Position numbers and translations under genes: made by a program
Assembly (NCBI GenBank): GCA_013076295.1
Contig: RQOL01000472.1
Span: 62,001-126,000, forward strand
Direction: 5' to 3'
DNA from: Sanderia malayensis
Lineage: Eukaryota > Cnidaria > Scyphozoa > Semaeostomeae > Pelagiidae
DNA: 64,000 bases
The notes under the pieces: generated by a model
What the model was told of the DNA's origin: nothing
The model's database searches: none
What the model saw: only the letters and a program-made list of their open reading frames with translations
Shown: piece by piece, positions 1 through 15,700 of the stretch
How the letters are laid out: each line of letters starts with the position of its first letter
Numbering within the stretch: the stretch's first letter is position 1

Positions 1-1540
1 GAATCCACGCTATTATAGTTGAAACTAAATAAAAGATACATGCATTTGCTTGTTTCAGTGATATTAACATTCATACTAAGTAATTGCAGATGAATTCACT
101 TTATTATAGTTGAAACTAAATAAAAGATACATGCATTTGCTTGTTTTCAGTGATATTAACATTCATACTAAGTAATTGCAGATGAATTCACTTTATTATA
201 GCTGAAACTAAATAAAAGATACATGAAATTGCTTGTTTTCAGTGATATTAACAATCAGTTAAACTAATTGCACATGAATCCAAGTTATCCTAGCTAAAGC
301 TATGTAAAAGACACATGGATTTGCTTGTTTTCAGTGATATTAACAATAATGTACACTAATTGCACATGAATCCACGGTATTACAGCTGAAACTAAGTAAA
401 AGACACATGCATTTCCTTGTTTTCAGTGATACTAACATTCATTCACTCTAATTGCACATGAATCCATGTTATTACAGCTGAAGCTAAGTAAAATACACAT
501 TCATTTGCTTGATTTCAGTGATATTAACATTCATTCACACCAATTGCACATGAATCCGAGTTATTACAGCTGAAAGTAAGTAAAAGACACATGTAATTCT
601 TTGTTTGCAGTGATATTAACATTCATTCACACCAATTGCACATGAATCCACGTTATTATAGTTGAAACTAAATAAAAGATACATGCATTTGCTTGCTTTC
701 AGTGATATTAACATTCATTCACACTAATTTCACATGAATCCACGTTATTACAGCTGAAACTAAGTAAAAGACACATGCATTTGCTTGATTTCAGTGATAT
801 TAACATTCATTCACACCAATTGCGCATCAATCCACGTTATTATAGTTGAAACTAAATAAAAGATACATGAATTTGCTTGTTTTCAGTGATATTAACATTC
901 ATTCTAAGTAATTGCAGATGAATTCACTTTATTATAGCTGAAACTAAATAAAAGATAAATGCATTTGCTTGTTTCAGTGATATTAACATTCATTCACACT
1001 AGTTGCACATGAATTCACGTTATTATAGTTGAAACTAAATAAAAGATACATGCATTTGCTTGTTTTCAGTGATATTAACATTCATTCACACTAATTTCAC
1101 ATGAATCCACGTTATTACAGCTAAAACTAAGTAAAAGACACATGCATTTACTTGTTTTGAGTGATATTAACATTAATGCAGACAATTTACACATGAATCC
1201 ATGTTATTATAGTTGAAATTAAGTGAAACACACATGCAATTACTTGTTTTCATTGATATTAACAATCATTTAAACTAATTGCACATGAATCCAAGTTATC
1301 CCAGCTAAAGCTATGTAAAAGACACATGCATTTGCTTGTTTTCAGTGATATTAACAATAATTTACACTAATTGCACATGAATCCACGGTATTACAGCTGA
1401 AACTAAGTAAAAGACACATGCATTTCCTTGTTTTCAGTGATATTAACACTCTTTCACACTAATTACACATGAATCCATGTTATTATAGTTGAAACTAAGT
1501 GAGATACACATGCAATTACTTGTTTTCATTGATATTAACA
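1..1540 (+). repeat. satellite monomers, mixed order, window edge
   Basis: About 17 monomers that differ noticeably from one another. The first two are almost identical (TCATACTAAG in place of the usual TCATTCACAC), a recent single-monomer duplication at 1-183. An AAGTTATCC-type monomer with CTAAAGCTATG recurs about 11 monomers (about 1.0 kb) apart, near 280 and 1290, which hints at an older 11-mer unit. The array continues beyond base 1. No gene is seen. Confidence 0.85.
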
Positions 1541-4500
1541 ATCATTCACACTAATTTCACATGAATCCACGTTATTACAGCTGAAACTAAGTAAAAGACA
1601 CATGCATTGGCTTGTTTTCAGTGATATTAACAATCATTTAAACTAATTGCACATAAAACCACGTTATCCCACCCGAAACTATGTAAAAGACAGATGCATT
1701 TTCTTGTTTTCAGTAATATTAACAATAATGTACACTAATTGCACATGAATCCACTGTATTACAGCTGAAACTAAGTAAAAGACACATGCATTTCTTTGTT
1801 TTCAGTGGTATTAACATTCATTCACACCAATTGCACATGAATCCGAGTTATTACAGCTGAAAGTAAGTAAAAGACACATGTAATTACTTGTTTGCAGTGA
1901 TATTAACATTCATTCACAACAATTGCACATGAATCCGCGTTATTATAGTTGAAACTAAATAAAAGATACATGAATTTGCTTGTTTTCAGTGATATTAACA
2001 TTCATTCACACTAATTTCACATGAATCCACGTTATTACAGCTGAAACTAAGTAAAAGACACATGCATTTGCTTGATTTCAGTGATATTAACATTCATTCA
2101 CACCAATTGCGCATCAATCCACGTTATTATAGTTGAAACTAAGTAAAAGACAAATGCAATTACTTGTTTTCATTGATATTAACAATCATTTAAACTAATT
2201 GCACATGAATCCAAGTTATCCCAGCTAAAGCTATGTAAAAGACACATGCATTTGCTTGTTTTCAGTGATATTAACAATAATTTACACTAATTCCACATGA
2301 ATCCACGGTATTACAGCTGAAACTAAGTAAAAGACACATGCATTTCCTTGTTTTCAGTGATATTAACATTCATTCACAATAATTGCACATGAAACCACGT
2401 TATTACAGCTGAAAAAAAGTAAAAGACAGATGCATTTGGTTGTTTTCGTGATATTAACTTTAATGCACACAAATTACACATGAGTCCACGTTATTACAGC
2501 TGAAACTAACTAAAAGACGCATGCATTTGCTTGTTTTCAGTGAAATTAACATTAATGCACACAAATTACACATGAATCCATGTTATTATAGTTGAAACTA
2601 AGTGAAATACACATGCAATTACTTGTTTTCATTGATATTAACAATCATTCACAGTAATTGCAGATGAATTCACTTTATAATAGCTGAAACTAAATAAAAG
2701 ATAAATGCATTTGCTTGTTTCAGTGATATTAACATTCATTCACACTAGTTGCACATAAAACCACGTTATCCCAGCCGAAACTATGTAAAAGACAGATGCA
2801 TTTGCTTGTTTTCAGTAATATTAACAATAATGTACACTAATTGCACATGAATCCACTGTATTACAGCTGAAACTAAGTAAAAGACACATGCATTTCCTTG
2901 TTTTCAGTGATATTAACATTCATTCTCTGTAATTGCAGATGAATTCACTTTATAATAGCTCAAACTAAATAAAAGATAAATGCATTTGCTTGTTTCAGTG
3001 ATATTAACATTCATTCACACTAGTTGCACATGAATCCACGTTATTACAGCTAAAACTAAGTAAAGGACACATGCATTTACCTGTTTTCAGTGATATTAAC
3101 ATTAATGCAGACAATTTACACATGAATCCATGTTATTATAGTTGAAATTAAATGAAATACACATGCAATTACTTGTTTTCATTGATATTAACAATCATTT
3201 AAACTATTTGCACATGAATCCAAGTTATTCCAGCTAAAACTATGTAAAAGACACATTCATTTGCTTGTTTTCAGTGATATTAACAATTATGTACACTAAT
3301 TGCACATGAATCCACGGTATTACAGCTGAAACTAAGTAAAAGACACATGCATTTTCTTGTTTTCAGTGATATTAATATTCATTCACACTAATTGCACTTG
3401 AATCCATGTTATTACAGCTGAAGCTAAGTAAAAGACACATTCATTTGCTTGATTTCAGTGATATTAACATTCATTCACACCAATTGCACATGAATCCACG
3501 TTATTATAGTTGAAACTAAAAACAAGATACATGCATTTCCTTGTTTTCAGTGATATTAACATTCATTCACACTAATTTCACATGAATCCACGTTATTACA
3601 GCTGAAACTAAGTAAAAGACACATGCATTTACTTGTTTTCAGTGATATTAACATTCATTCACAGTAATTGCACATGAAACCACGTTATTACAGCTGAAAA
3701 AAAGTAAAAGACAGATGCATTTGGTTGTTTTCGTGATATTAACTTTAATGCACACAATTTACACATGAATCCACGTTATTACAGCTGAAACTAACTAAAA
3801 GACGCATGCAGTTGCTTGTTTTCAGTGAAATTAACATTAATGCACACAAATTACACATGAATCCATGTTATTATAGTTGAAACTAAGTGAAATACACATG
3901 CAATTACTTGTTTTCATTGATATTAACAATAATTCACAGTAATTGCACATGAATCCACGTTATTACAGATGAAGCTAAGTAAAAGACACATGCATTTGCT
4001 TGTTTTCAGTGATATTAACAATCATTCACACTAATTTCACATGAATCCACGTTATTACAGCTGAAACTAAGTAAAAGACACATGCATTGGCTTGTTTTCA
4101 GTGATATTAACAATCATTTAAACTAATTGCACATAAAACCACGTTATCCCACCCGAAACTATGTAAAAGACAGATGCATTTTCTTGTTTTCAGTAATATT
4201 AACAATAATGTACACTAATTGCACATGAATCCACTGTATTACAGCTGAAACTAAGTAAAAGACACATGCATTTCTTTGTTTTCAGTGGTATTAACATTCA
4301 TTCACACCAATTGCACATGAATCCGAGTTATTACAGCTGAAAGTAAGTAAAAGACACATGTAATTACTTGTTTGCAGTGATATTAACATTCATTCACAAC
4401 AATTGCACATGAATCCGCGTTATTATAGTTGAAACTAAATAAAAGATACATGAATTTGCTTGTTTTCAGTGATATTAACATTCATTCACACTAATTTCAC

Positions 4501-6500
4501 ATGAATCCACGTTATTACAGCTGAAACTAAGTAAAAGACACATGCATTTGCTTGATTTCAGTGATATTAACATTCATTCACACCAATTGCGCATCAATCC
4601 ACGTTATTATAGTTGAAACTAAGTAAAAGACAAATGCAATTACTTGTTTTCATTGATATTAACAATCATTTAAACTAATTGCACATGAATCCAAGTTATC
4701 CCAGCTAAAGCTATGTAAAAGACACATGCATTTGCTTGTTTTCAGTGATATTAACAATAATTTACACTAATTCCACATGAATCCACGGTATTACAGCTGA
4801 AACTAAGTAAAAGACACATGCATTTCCTTGTTTTCAGTGATATTAACATTCATTCACAATAATTGCACATGAAACCACGTTATTACAGCTGAAAAAAGTA
4901 AAAGACAGATGCATTTGGTTGTTTTCGTGATATTAACTTTAATGCACACAATTACACATGAGTCCACGTTATTACAGCTGAAACTAACTAAAAGACGCAT
5001 GCATTTGCTTGTTTTCAGTGAAATTAACATTAATGCACACAAATTACACATGAATCCATGTTATTATAGTTGAAACTAAGTGAAATACACATGCAATTAC
5101 TTGTTTTCATTGATATTAACAATCATTCACAGTAATTGCAGATGAATTCACTTTATAATAGCTGAAACTAAATAAAAGATAAATGCATTTGCTTGTTTCA
5201 GTGATATTAACATTCATTCACACTAGTTGCACATAAAACCACGTTATCCCAGCCGAAACTATGTAAAAGACAGATGCATTTGCTTGTTTTCAGTAATATT
5301 AACAATAATGTACACTAATTGCACATGAATCCACTGTATTACAGCTGAAACTAAGTAAAAGACACATGCATTTCCTTGTTTTCAGTGATATTAACATTCA
5401 TTCTCTGTAATTGCAGATGAATTCACTTTATAATAGCTCAAACTAAATAAAAGATAAATGCATTTGCTTGTTTCAGTGATATTAACATTCATTCACACTA
5501 GTTGCACATGAATCCACGTTATTACAGCTAAAACTAAGTAAAGGACACATGCATTTACCTGTTTTCAGTGATATTAACATTAATGCAGACAATTTACACA
5601 TGAATCCATGTTATTATAGTTGAAATTAAATGAAATACACATGCAATTACTTGTTTTCATTGATATTAACAATCATTTAAACTATTTGCACATGAATCCA
5701 AGTTATTCCAGCTAAAACTATGTAAAAGACACATTCATTTGCTTGTTTTCAGTGATATTAACAATTATGTACACTAATTGCACATGAATCCACGGTATTA
5801 CAGCTGAAACTAAGTAAAAGACACATGCATTTTCTTGTTTTCAGTGATATTAATATTCATTCACACTAATTGCACTTGAATCCATGTTATTACAGCTGAA
5901 GCTAAGTAAAAGACACATTCATTTGCTTGATTTCAGTGATATTAACATTCATTCACACCAATTGCACATGAATCCACGTTATTATAGTTGAAACTAAAAA
6001 AAGATACATGCATTTCCTTGTTTTCAGTGATATTAACATTCATTCACACTAATTTCACATGAATCCACGTTATTACAGCTGAAACTAAGTAAAAGACACA
6101 TGCATTTACTTGTTTTCAGTGATATTAACATTCATTCACAGTAATTGCACATGAAACCACGTTATTACAGCTGAAAAAAAGTAAAAGACAGATGCATTTG
6201 GTTGTTTTCGTGATATTAACTTTAATGCACACAATTTACACATGAATCCACGTTATTACAGCTGAAACTAACTAAAAGACGCATGCAGTTGCTTGTTTTC
6301 AGTGAAATTAACATTAATGCACACAAATTACACATGAATCCATGTTATTATAGTTGAAACTAAGTGAAATACACATGCAATTACTTGTTTTCATTGATAT
6401 TAACAATCATTCACAGTAATTGCACATGAATCCACGTTATTACAGATGAAGCTAAGTAAAAGACACATGCATTTGCTTGTTTTCAGTGATATTAACAATC
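1541..6500 (+). repeat. 27-mer higher-order repeat, two tandem copies
   Basis: The sequence from 1541 recurs from 4021, and the CTCTGT variant at 2925 recurs at 5403, giving a period of about 2478-2480 bp or 27 monomers. Other shared marks are CCCACCCGAAACT (near 1669 and 4148), a CATTGGCTTG monomer, and AAAGTAAGTAAAAG. The copies differ by scattered single bases and by one- or two-base changes in A-runs, for example GAAAAAAAG versus GAAAAAAG. The second copy overlaps the start of the 43-mer array, so the two units share monomers. Confidence 0.88.
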
Positions 6501-8797
6501 ATTTAAACTAATTGCACATAAAACCACGTTATCCCAGCCGAAACTATGTAAAAGACAGGTGCATTTGCTTGTTTTCAGTAATATTAACAATAATGTACAC
6601 TAATTGCACATGAATCCACTGTATTACAGCTGAAACTAAGTAAAAGACACATGCATTTCCTTGTTTTCAGTGATATTAACATTCATTCACAGTAATTGCA
6701 CATGAAACCACGTTATTACAGCTGAAAAAAAGTAAAAGACAGATGCATTTGGTTGTTTTCGTGATATTAACTTTAATGCACACAAATTACACATGAATCC
6801 ACGTTATTACAGCTGAAACTAACTAAAAGACGCATGCATTTGCTTGTTTTCAGTGAAATTAACATTAATGCACACAAATTACACATGAATCCATGTTATT
6901 ATAGTTGAAACTAAGTGGAATACACATGCAATTACTTGTTTTCATTGATATTAACAATCATTCACAGTAATTGCACATGAATGCACGTTATTACAGATGA
7001 AGCTAAGTAAATGACACATGCATTTGCTTGTTTTCAGTGATATTAACAATCATTTAAGCTAATTGCACATAAAACCACGTTATCCCAGCCGAAACTATGT
7101 AAAAGACAGATGCATTTCTTGTTTTCAGTAATATTAACAATAATGTACACTAATTGCACATGAATCCACTGTATTACAGCTGAAACTAAGTAAAAGACAC
7201 TTGCATTTCCTTGTTTTCAGTGATATTAACATTCATTCACAGTAATTGCACATGAAACCACGTTATTACAGCTGAAAAAAAGTAAAAGACAGATGCATTT
7301 GGTTGTTTTCGTGATATTAACTTTAATGCACACAAATTACACATGAATCCACGTTATTATAGTTGAAACTAAATAAAAGATACATGCATTTCCTTGTTTT
7401 CAGTGATATTAACATTCATTCACACTAATTTCACATGAATCCACGTTATTACAGCTGAAACTAAGTAAAAGACACATGCATTTGCTTGTTTTCAGTGATA
7501 TTAACAATCATTTAAACTAATTGCACATAAAACCACGTTATCCCAGCCGAAACTATGTAAAAGACAGATGCATTTGCTTGTTTTCAGTAATATTAACAAT
7601 AATGTACACTAATTGCACATGAATCCACTGTATTACAGCTGAAACTAAGTAAAAGACACTTGCATTTCCTTGTTTTCAGTGATATTAACATTCATTCACA
7701 GTAATTGCACATGAAACCACGTTATTACAGCTGAAAAAAAGTAAAAGACAGATGCATTTGGTTGTTTTCGTGATATTAACTTTAATGCACACAAATTACA
7801 CATGAATCCACGTTATTACAGCTGAAACTAACTAAAAGACGCATGCATTTGCTTGTTTTCAGTGAAATTAACATTAATGCACACAAATTACACATGAATC
7901 CATGTTATTATTGTTGAAACTAAGTGAAATACACATGCAATTACTTGTTTTCATTGATATTAACAATCATTCACAGTAATTGCACATGAATCCACGTTAT
8001 TACAGATGAAGCTAAGTAAAAGACACATGCATTTGCTTGTTTTCAGTGATATTAACAATCATTTAAACTAATTGCACATAAAACCACGTTATCCCAGCCA
8101 AAACTATGTAAAAGACAAATGCATTTGCTTGTTTTCAGTAATATTAACAATAATGTACACTAATTGCACATGAATCCACTGTATTACAGCTGAAACTAAG
8201 TAAAAGACACATACATTTCCTTGTTTTCAGTGATATTAACATTCATTCACAGTAATTGCACATGAAACCACGTTATTACAGCTGAAAAAAAGTAAAAGAC
8301 AGATGCATTTGGTTGTTTTCGTGATATTAACTTTAATGCACACAAATTACACATGAATCCACGTTATTACAGCTGAAACTAACTAAAAGACGCATGCATT
8401 TGCTTGTTTTCCGTGAAATTAACATTAATGCACACAAATTACACATGAATCCATGTTATTATAGTTGAAACTAAGTGAGATACACATGCAATTACTTGTT
8501 TTCATTGATATTAACAATCATTCACAGTAATTGCACATGAATCCACGTTATTACAGATGAAGCTAAGTAAAAGACACATGCATTTGCTTGTTTTCAGTGA
8601 TATTAACAATCATTTAAACTAATTGCACATAAAACCACGTTATCCCAGCCGAAACTATGTAAAAGACAGATGCATTTGCTTGTTTTCAGTAATATTAACA
8701 ATAATGTACACTAATTGCACATGAATCCACTGTATTACAGCTGAAACTAAGTAAAAGACACATGCATTTCCTTGTTTTCAGTGATATTAACATTCAT
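4852..8797 (+). repeat. 43-mer higher-order repeat, copy 1
   Basis: First of three tandem copies of a unit of about 3945 bp (43 monomers). The CTCTGT landmark lies at 5403 here and recurs at 9349, 3946 bp downstream. The unit has a leading block of diverse monomers (about 4852-6400) and a trailing block made of repeats of a 6-monomer sub-unit of about 550 bp. Private marks inside the unit include CATTTCTTG with a TG loss near 7115, and TATTATTGTTG near 7911. Each recurs at the equivalent place in copy 2. Confidence 0.9.
6414..6965 (+). repeat. 6-monomer sub-unit, representative copy
   Basis: A representative copy of the sub-repeat of about 550 bp that dominates 6.4-31 kb. The six monomer types in order are: (1) TATTACAGATGAAGC; (2) ACATAAAACCACG with TATCCCAGCC and CTATGTAAAAG; (3) CACTGTATTACAGC; (4) GAAACCACG with GCTGAAAAAAAG and GGTTGTTTTCGTG; (5) CTAACTAAAAGACGC; (6) CCATGTTATTATAG with CTAAGTGAAATACAC. 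The order repeats at 6978 and onward with diagnostic changes such as GAATGCACG and AAATGAC. Confidence 0.88.
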
Positions 8798-11700
8798 TCA
8801 CAGTAATTGCAGATGAAACCACGTTATTACAGCTGAAAAAAAGTAAAAGACAGATGCATTTGGTTGTTTTCGTGATATTAACTTTAATGCACACAAATTA
8901 CACATGAGTCCACGTTATTACAGCTGAAACTAACTAAAAGACGCATGCATTTGCTTGTTTTCAGTGAAATTAACATTAATGCACACAAATTACACATGAA
9001 TCCATGTTATTATAGTTGAAACTAAGTGAAATACACATGCAATTACTTGTTTTCATTGATATTAACAATCATTCACAGTAATTGCAGATGAATTCACTTT
9101 ATAATAGCTGAAACTAAATAAAAGATAAATGCATTTGCTTGTTTCAGTGATATTAACATTCATTCACACTAGTTGCACATAAAACCACGTTATCCCAGCC
9201 GAAACTATGTAAAAGACAGATGCATTTGCTTGTTTTCAGTAATATTAACAATAATGTACACTAATTGCACATGAATCCACTGTATTACAGCTGAAACTAA
9301 GTAAAAGACACATGCATTTCCTTGTTTTCAGTGATATTAACATTCATTCTCTGTAATTGCAGATGAATTCACTTTATAATAGCTCAAACTAAATAAAAGA
9401 TAAATGCATTTGCTTGTTTCAGTGATATTAACATTCATTCACACTAGTTGCACATGAATCCACGTTATTACAGCTAAAACTAAGTAAAGGACACATGCAT
9501 TTACCTGTTTTCAGTGATATTAACATTAATGCAGACAATTTACACATGAATCCATGTTATTATAGTTGAAATTAAATGAAATACACATGCAATTACTTGT
9601 TTTCATTGATATTAACAATCATTTAAACTATTTGCACATGAATCCAAGTTATTCCAGCTAAAACTATGTAAAAGACACATTCATTTGCTTGTTTTCAGTG
9701 ATATTAACAATTATGTACACTAATTGCACATGAATCCACGGTATTACAGCTGAAACTAAGTAAAAGACACATGCATTTTCTTGTTTTCAGTGATATTAAT
9801 ATTCATTCACACTAATTGCACTTGAATCCATGTTATTACAGCTGAAGCTAAGTAAAAGACACATTCATTTGCTTGATTTCAGTGATATTAACATTCATTC
9901 ACACCAATTGCACATGAATCCACGTTATTATAGTTGAAACTAAAAAAAAGATACATGCATTTCCTTGTTTTCAGTGATATTAACATTCATTCACACTAAT
10001 TTCACATGAATCCACGTTATTACAGCTGAAACTAAGTAAAAGACACATGCATTTACTTGTTTTCAGTGATATTAACATTCATTCACAGTAATTGCACATG
10101 AAACCACGTTATTACAGCTGAAAAAAAGTAAAAGACAGATGCATTTGGTTGTTTTCGTGATATTAACTTTAATGCACACAATTTACACATGAATCCACGT
10201 TATTACAGCTGAAACTAACTAAAAGACGCATGCAGTTGCTTGTTTTCAGTGAAATTAACATTAATGCACACAAATTACACATGAATCCATGTTATTATAG
10301 TTGAAACTAAGTGAAATACACATGCAATTACTTGTTTTCATTGATATTAACAATCATTCACAGTAATTGCACATGAATCCATGTTATTACAGATGAAGCT
10401 AAGTAAAAGACACATGCATTTGCTTGTTTTCAGTGATATTAACAATCATTTAAACTAATTGCACATAAAACCACGTTATCCCAGCCGAAACTATGTAAAA
10501 GACAGGTGCATTTGCTTGTTTTCAGTAATATTAACAATAATGTACACTAATTGCACATGAATCCACTGTATTACAGCTGAAACTAAGTAAAAGACACATG
10601 CATTTCCTTGTTTTCAGTGATATTAACATTCATTCACAGTAATTGCACATGAAACCACGTTATTACAGCTGAAAAAAAGTAAAAGACAGATGCATTTGGT
10701 TGTTTTCGTGATATTAACTTTAATGCACACAAATTACACATGAATCCACGTTATTACAGCTGAAACTAACTAAAAGACGCATGCATTTGCTTGTTTTCAG
10801 TGAAATTAACATTAATGCACACAAATTACACATGAATCCATGTTATTATAGTTGAAACTAAGTGAAATACACATGCAATTACTTGTTTTCATTGATATTA
10901 ACAATCATTCACAGTAATTGCACATGAATGCAGTTATTACAGATGAAGCTAAGTAAATGACACATGCATTTGCTTGTTTTCAGTGATATTAACAATCATT
11001 TAAGCTAATTGCACATAAAACCACGTTATCCCAGCCGAAACTATGTAAAAGACAGATGCATTTCTTGTTTTCAGTAATATTAACAATAATGTACACTAAT
11101 TGCACATGAATCCACTGTATTACAGCTGAAACTAAGTAAAAGACACTTGCATTTCCTTGTTTTCAGTGATATTAACATTCATTCACAGTAATTGCACATG
11201 AAACCACGTTATTACAGCTGAAAAAAAGTAAAAGACAGATGCATTTGGTTGTTTTCGTGATATTAACTTTAATGCACACAAATTACACATGAATCCACGT
11301 TATTATAGTTGAAACTAAATAAAAGATACATGCATTTCCTTGTTTTCAGTGATATTAACATTCATTCACACTAATTTCACATGAATCCACGTTATTACAG
11401 CTGAAACTAAGTAAAAGACACATGCATTTGCTTGTTTTCAGTGATATTAACAATCATTTAAACTAATTGCACATAAAACCACGTTATCCCAGCCGAAACT
11501 ATGTAAAAGACAGATGCATTTGCTTGTTTTCAGTAATATTAACAATAATGTACACTAATTGCACATGAATCCACTGTATTACAGCTGAAACTAAGTAAAA
11601 GACACTTGCATTTCCTTGTTTTCAGTGATATTAACATTCATTCACAGTAATTGCACATGAAACCACGTTATTACAGCTGAAAAAAAGTAAAAGACAGATG

Positions 11701-12742
11701 CATTTGGTTGTTTTCGTGATATTAACTTTAATGCACACAAATTACACATGAATCCACGTTATTACAGCTGAAACTAACTAAAAGACGCATGCATTTGCTT
11801 GTTTTCAGTGAAATTAACATTAATGCACACAAATTACACATGAATCCATGTTATTATTGTTGAAACTAAGTGAAATACACATGCAATTACTTGTTTTCAT
11901 TGATATTAACAATCATTCACAGTAATTGCACATGAATCCACGTTATTACAGATGAAGCTAAGTAAAAGACACATGCATTTGCTTGTTTTCAGTGATATTA
12001 ACAATCATTTAAACTAATTGCACATAAAACCACGTTATCCCAGCCAAAACTATGTAAAAGACAAATGCATTTGCTTGTTTTCAGTAATATTAACAATAAT
12101 GTACACTAATTGCACATGAATCCACTGTATTACAGCTGAAACTAAGTAAAAGACACATACATTTCCTTGTTTTCAGTGATATTAACATTCATTCACAGTA
12201 ATTGCACATGAAACCACGTTATTACAGCTGAAAAAAAGTAAAAGACAGATGCATTTGGTTGTTTTCGTGATATTAACTTTAATGCACACAAATTACACAT
12301 GAATCCACGTTATTACAGCTGAAACTAACTAAAAGACGCATGCATTTGCTTGTTTTCCGTGAAATTAACATTAATGCACACAAATTACACATGAATCCAT
12401 GTTATTATAGTTGAAACTAAGTGAGATACACATGCAATTACTTGTTTTCATTGATATTAACAATCATTCACAGTAATTGCACATGAATCCACGTTATTAC
12501 AGATGAAGCTAAGTAAAAGACACATGCATTTGCTTGTTTTCAGTGATATTAACAATCATTTAAACTAATTGCACATAAAACCACGTTATTCAGCCGAAAC
12601 TATGTAAAAGACAGATGCATTTGCTTGTTTTCAGTAATATTAACAATAATGTACACTAATTGCACATGAATCCACTGTATTACAGCTGAAACTAAGTAAA
12701 AGACACATGCATTTCCTTGTTTTCAGTGATATTAACATTCAT
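8798..12742 (+). repeat. 43-mer higher-order repeat, copy 2
   Basis: Second tandem copy; its CTCTGT mark at 9349 is followed by the next at 13294, 3945 bp on. In side-by-side reading it differs from copy 1 by only a few single-base changes and short indels. One example is GAATGCAGTTATT near 10927, where copy 1 has GAATGCACGTTATT. Another is TTATTCAGCC near 12588, where copy 1 has TTATCCCAGCC. This closeness indicates recent homogenisation or amplification of whole 3.9-kb units. Confidence 0.9.
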
Positions 12743-15700
12743 TCACAGTAATTGCAGATGAAACCACGTTATTACAGCTGAAAAAAAGTAAAAGACAGAT
12801 GCATTTGGTTGTTTTCGTGATATTAACTTTAATGCACACAAATTACACATGAGTCCACGTTATTACAGCTGAAACTAACTAAAAGACGCATGCATTTGCT
12901 TGTTTTCAGTGAAATTAACATTAATGCACACAAATTACACATGAATCCATGTTATTATAGTTGAAACTAAGTGAAATACACATGCAATTACTTGTTTTCA
13001 TTGATATTAACAATCATTCACAGTAATTGCAGATGAATTCACTTTATAATAGCTGAAACTAAATAAAAGATAAATGCATTTGCTTGTTTCAGTGATATTA
13101 ACATTCATTCACACTAGTTGCACATAAAACCACGTTATCCCAGCCGAAACTATGTAAAAGACAGATGCATTTGCTTGTTTTCAGTAATATTAACAATAAT
13201 GTACACTAATTGCACATGAATCCACTGTATTACAGCTGAAACTAAGTAAAAGACACATGCATTTCCTTGTTTTCAGTGATATTAACATTCATTCTCTGTA
13301 ATTGCAGATGAATTCACTTTATAATAGCTCAAACTAAATAAAAGATAAATGCATTTGCTTGTTTCAGTGATATTAACATTCATTCACACTAGTTGCACAT
13401 GAATCCACGTTATTACAGCTAAAACTAAGTAAAGGACACATGCATTTACCTGTTTTCAGTGATATTAACATTAATGCAGACAATTTACACATGAATCCAT
13501 GTTATTATAGTTGAAATTAAATGAAATACACATGCAATTACTTGTTTTCATTGATATTAACAATCATTTAAACTATTTGCACATGAATCCAAGTTATTCC
13601 AGCTAAAACTATGTAAAAGACACATTCATTTGCTTGTTTTCAGTGATATTAACAATTATGTACACTAATTGCACATGAATCCACGGTATTACAGCTGAAA
13701 CTAAGTAAAAGACACATGCATTTTCTTGTTTTCAGTGATATTAATATTCATTCACACTAATTGCACTTGAATCCATGTTATTACAGCTGAAGCTAAGTAA
13801 AAGACACATTCATTTGCTTGATTTCAGTGATATTAACATTCATTCACACCAATTGCACATGAATCCACGTTATTATAGTTGAAACTAAAAAAAAGATACA
13901 TGCATTTCCTTGTTTTCAGTGATATTAACATTCATTCACACTAATTTCACATGAATCCACGTTATTACAGCTGAAACTAAGTAAAAGACACATGCATTTA
14001 CTTGTTTTCAGTGATATTAACATTCATTCACAGTAATTGCACATGAAACCACGTTATTACAGCTGAAAAAAAGTAAAAGACAGATGCATTTGGTTGTTTT
14101 CGTGATATTAACTTTAATGCACACAATTTACACATGAATCCACGTTATTACAGCTGAAACTAACTAAAAGACGCATGCAGTTGCTTGTTTTCAGTGAAAT
14201 TAACATTAATGCACACAAATTACACATGAATCCATGTTATTATAGTTGAAACTAAGTGAAATACACATGCAATTACTTGTTTTCATTGATATTAACAATC
14301 ATTCACAGTAATTGCACATGAATCCATGTTATTACAGATGAAGCTAAGTAAAAGACACATGCATTTGCTTGTTTTCAGTGATATTAACAATCATTTAAAC
14401 TAATTGCACATAAAACCACGTTATCCCAGCCGAAACTATGTAAAAGACAGGTGCATTTGCTTGTTTTCAGTAATATTAACAATAATGTACACTAATTGCA
14501 CATGAATCCACTGTATTACAGCTGAAACTAAGTAAAAGACACATGCATTTCCTTGTTTTCAGTGGTATTAACATTCATTCACAGTAATTGCACATAAAAC
14601 CACGTTATTACAGCTGAAAAAAAGTAAAAGACAGATGCATTTGGTTGTTTTCGTGATATTAACTTTAATGCACACAAATTACACATGAATCCACGTTATT
14701 ACAGCTGAAACTAACTAAAAGACGCATGCATTTGCTTGTTTTCAGTGAAATTAACATTAATGCACACAAATTACACATGAATCCATGTTATTATAGTTGA
14801 AACTAAGTGAAATACACATGCAATTACTTGTTTTCATTGATATTAACAATCATTCACAGTAATTGCACATGAATGCACGTTATTACAGATGAAGCTAAGT
14901 AAATGACACATGCATTTGCTTGTTTTCAGTGATATTAACAATCATTTAAGCTAATTGCACATAAAACCACGTTATCCCAGCCGAAACTATGTAAAAGACA
15001 GATGCATTTCTTGTTTTCAGTAATATTAACAATAATGTACACTAATTGCACATGAATCCACTGTATTACAGCTGAAACTAAGTAAAAGACACTTGCATTT
15101 CCTTGTTTTCAGTGATATTAACATTCATTCACAGTAATTGCACATGAAACCACGTTATTACAGCTGAAAAAAAGTAAAAGACAGATGCATTTGGTTGTTT
15201 TCGTGATATTAACTTTAATGCACACAAATTACACATGAATCCACGTTATTATAGTTGAAACTAAATAAAAGATACATGCATTTCCTTGTTTTCAGTGATA
15301 TTAACATTCATTCACACTAATTTCACATGAATCCACGTTATTACAGCTGAAACTAAGTAAAAGACACATGCATTTGCTTGTTTTCAGTGATATTAACAAT
15401 CATTTAAACTAATTGCACATAAAACCACGTTATCCCAGCCGAAACTATGTAAAAGACAGATGCATTTGCTTGTTTTCAGTAATATTAACAATAATGTACA
15501 CTAATTGCACATGAATCCACTGTATTACAGCTGAAACTAAGTAAAAGACACTTGCATTTCCTTGTTTTCAGTGATATTAACATTCATTCACAGTAATTGC
15601 ACATGAAACCACGTTATTACAGCTGAAAAAAAGTAAAAGACAGATGCATTTGGTTGTTTTCGTGATATTAACTTTAATGCACACAAATTACACATGAATC

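Noticed and set aside
4854..5051. Minus-strand open frame of 65 codons within the satellite
   Set aside because: It spans about two monomers. The 92-bp unit shifts frame at every copy and the frame is lost in neighbouring copies. The peptide is only a translation of the repeat.
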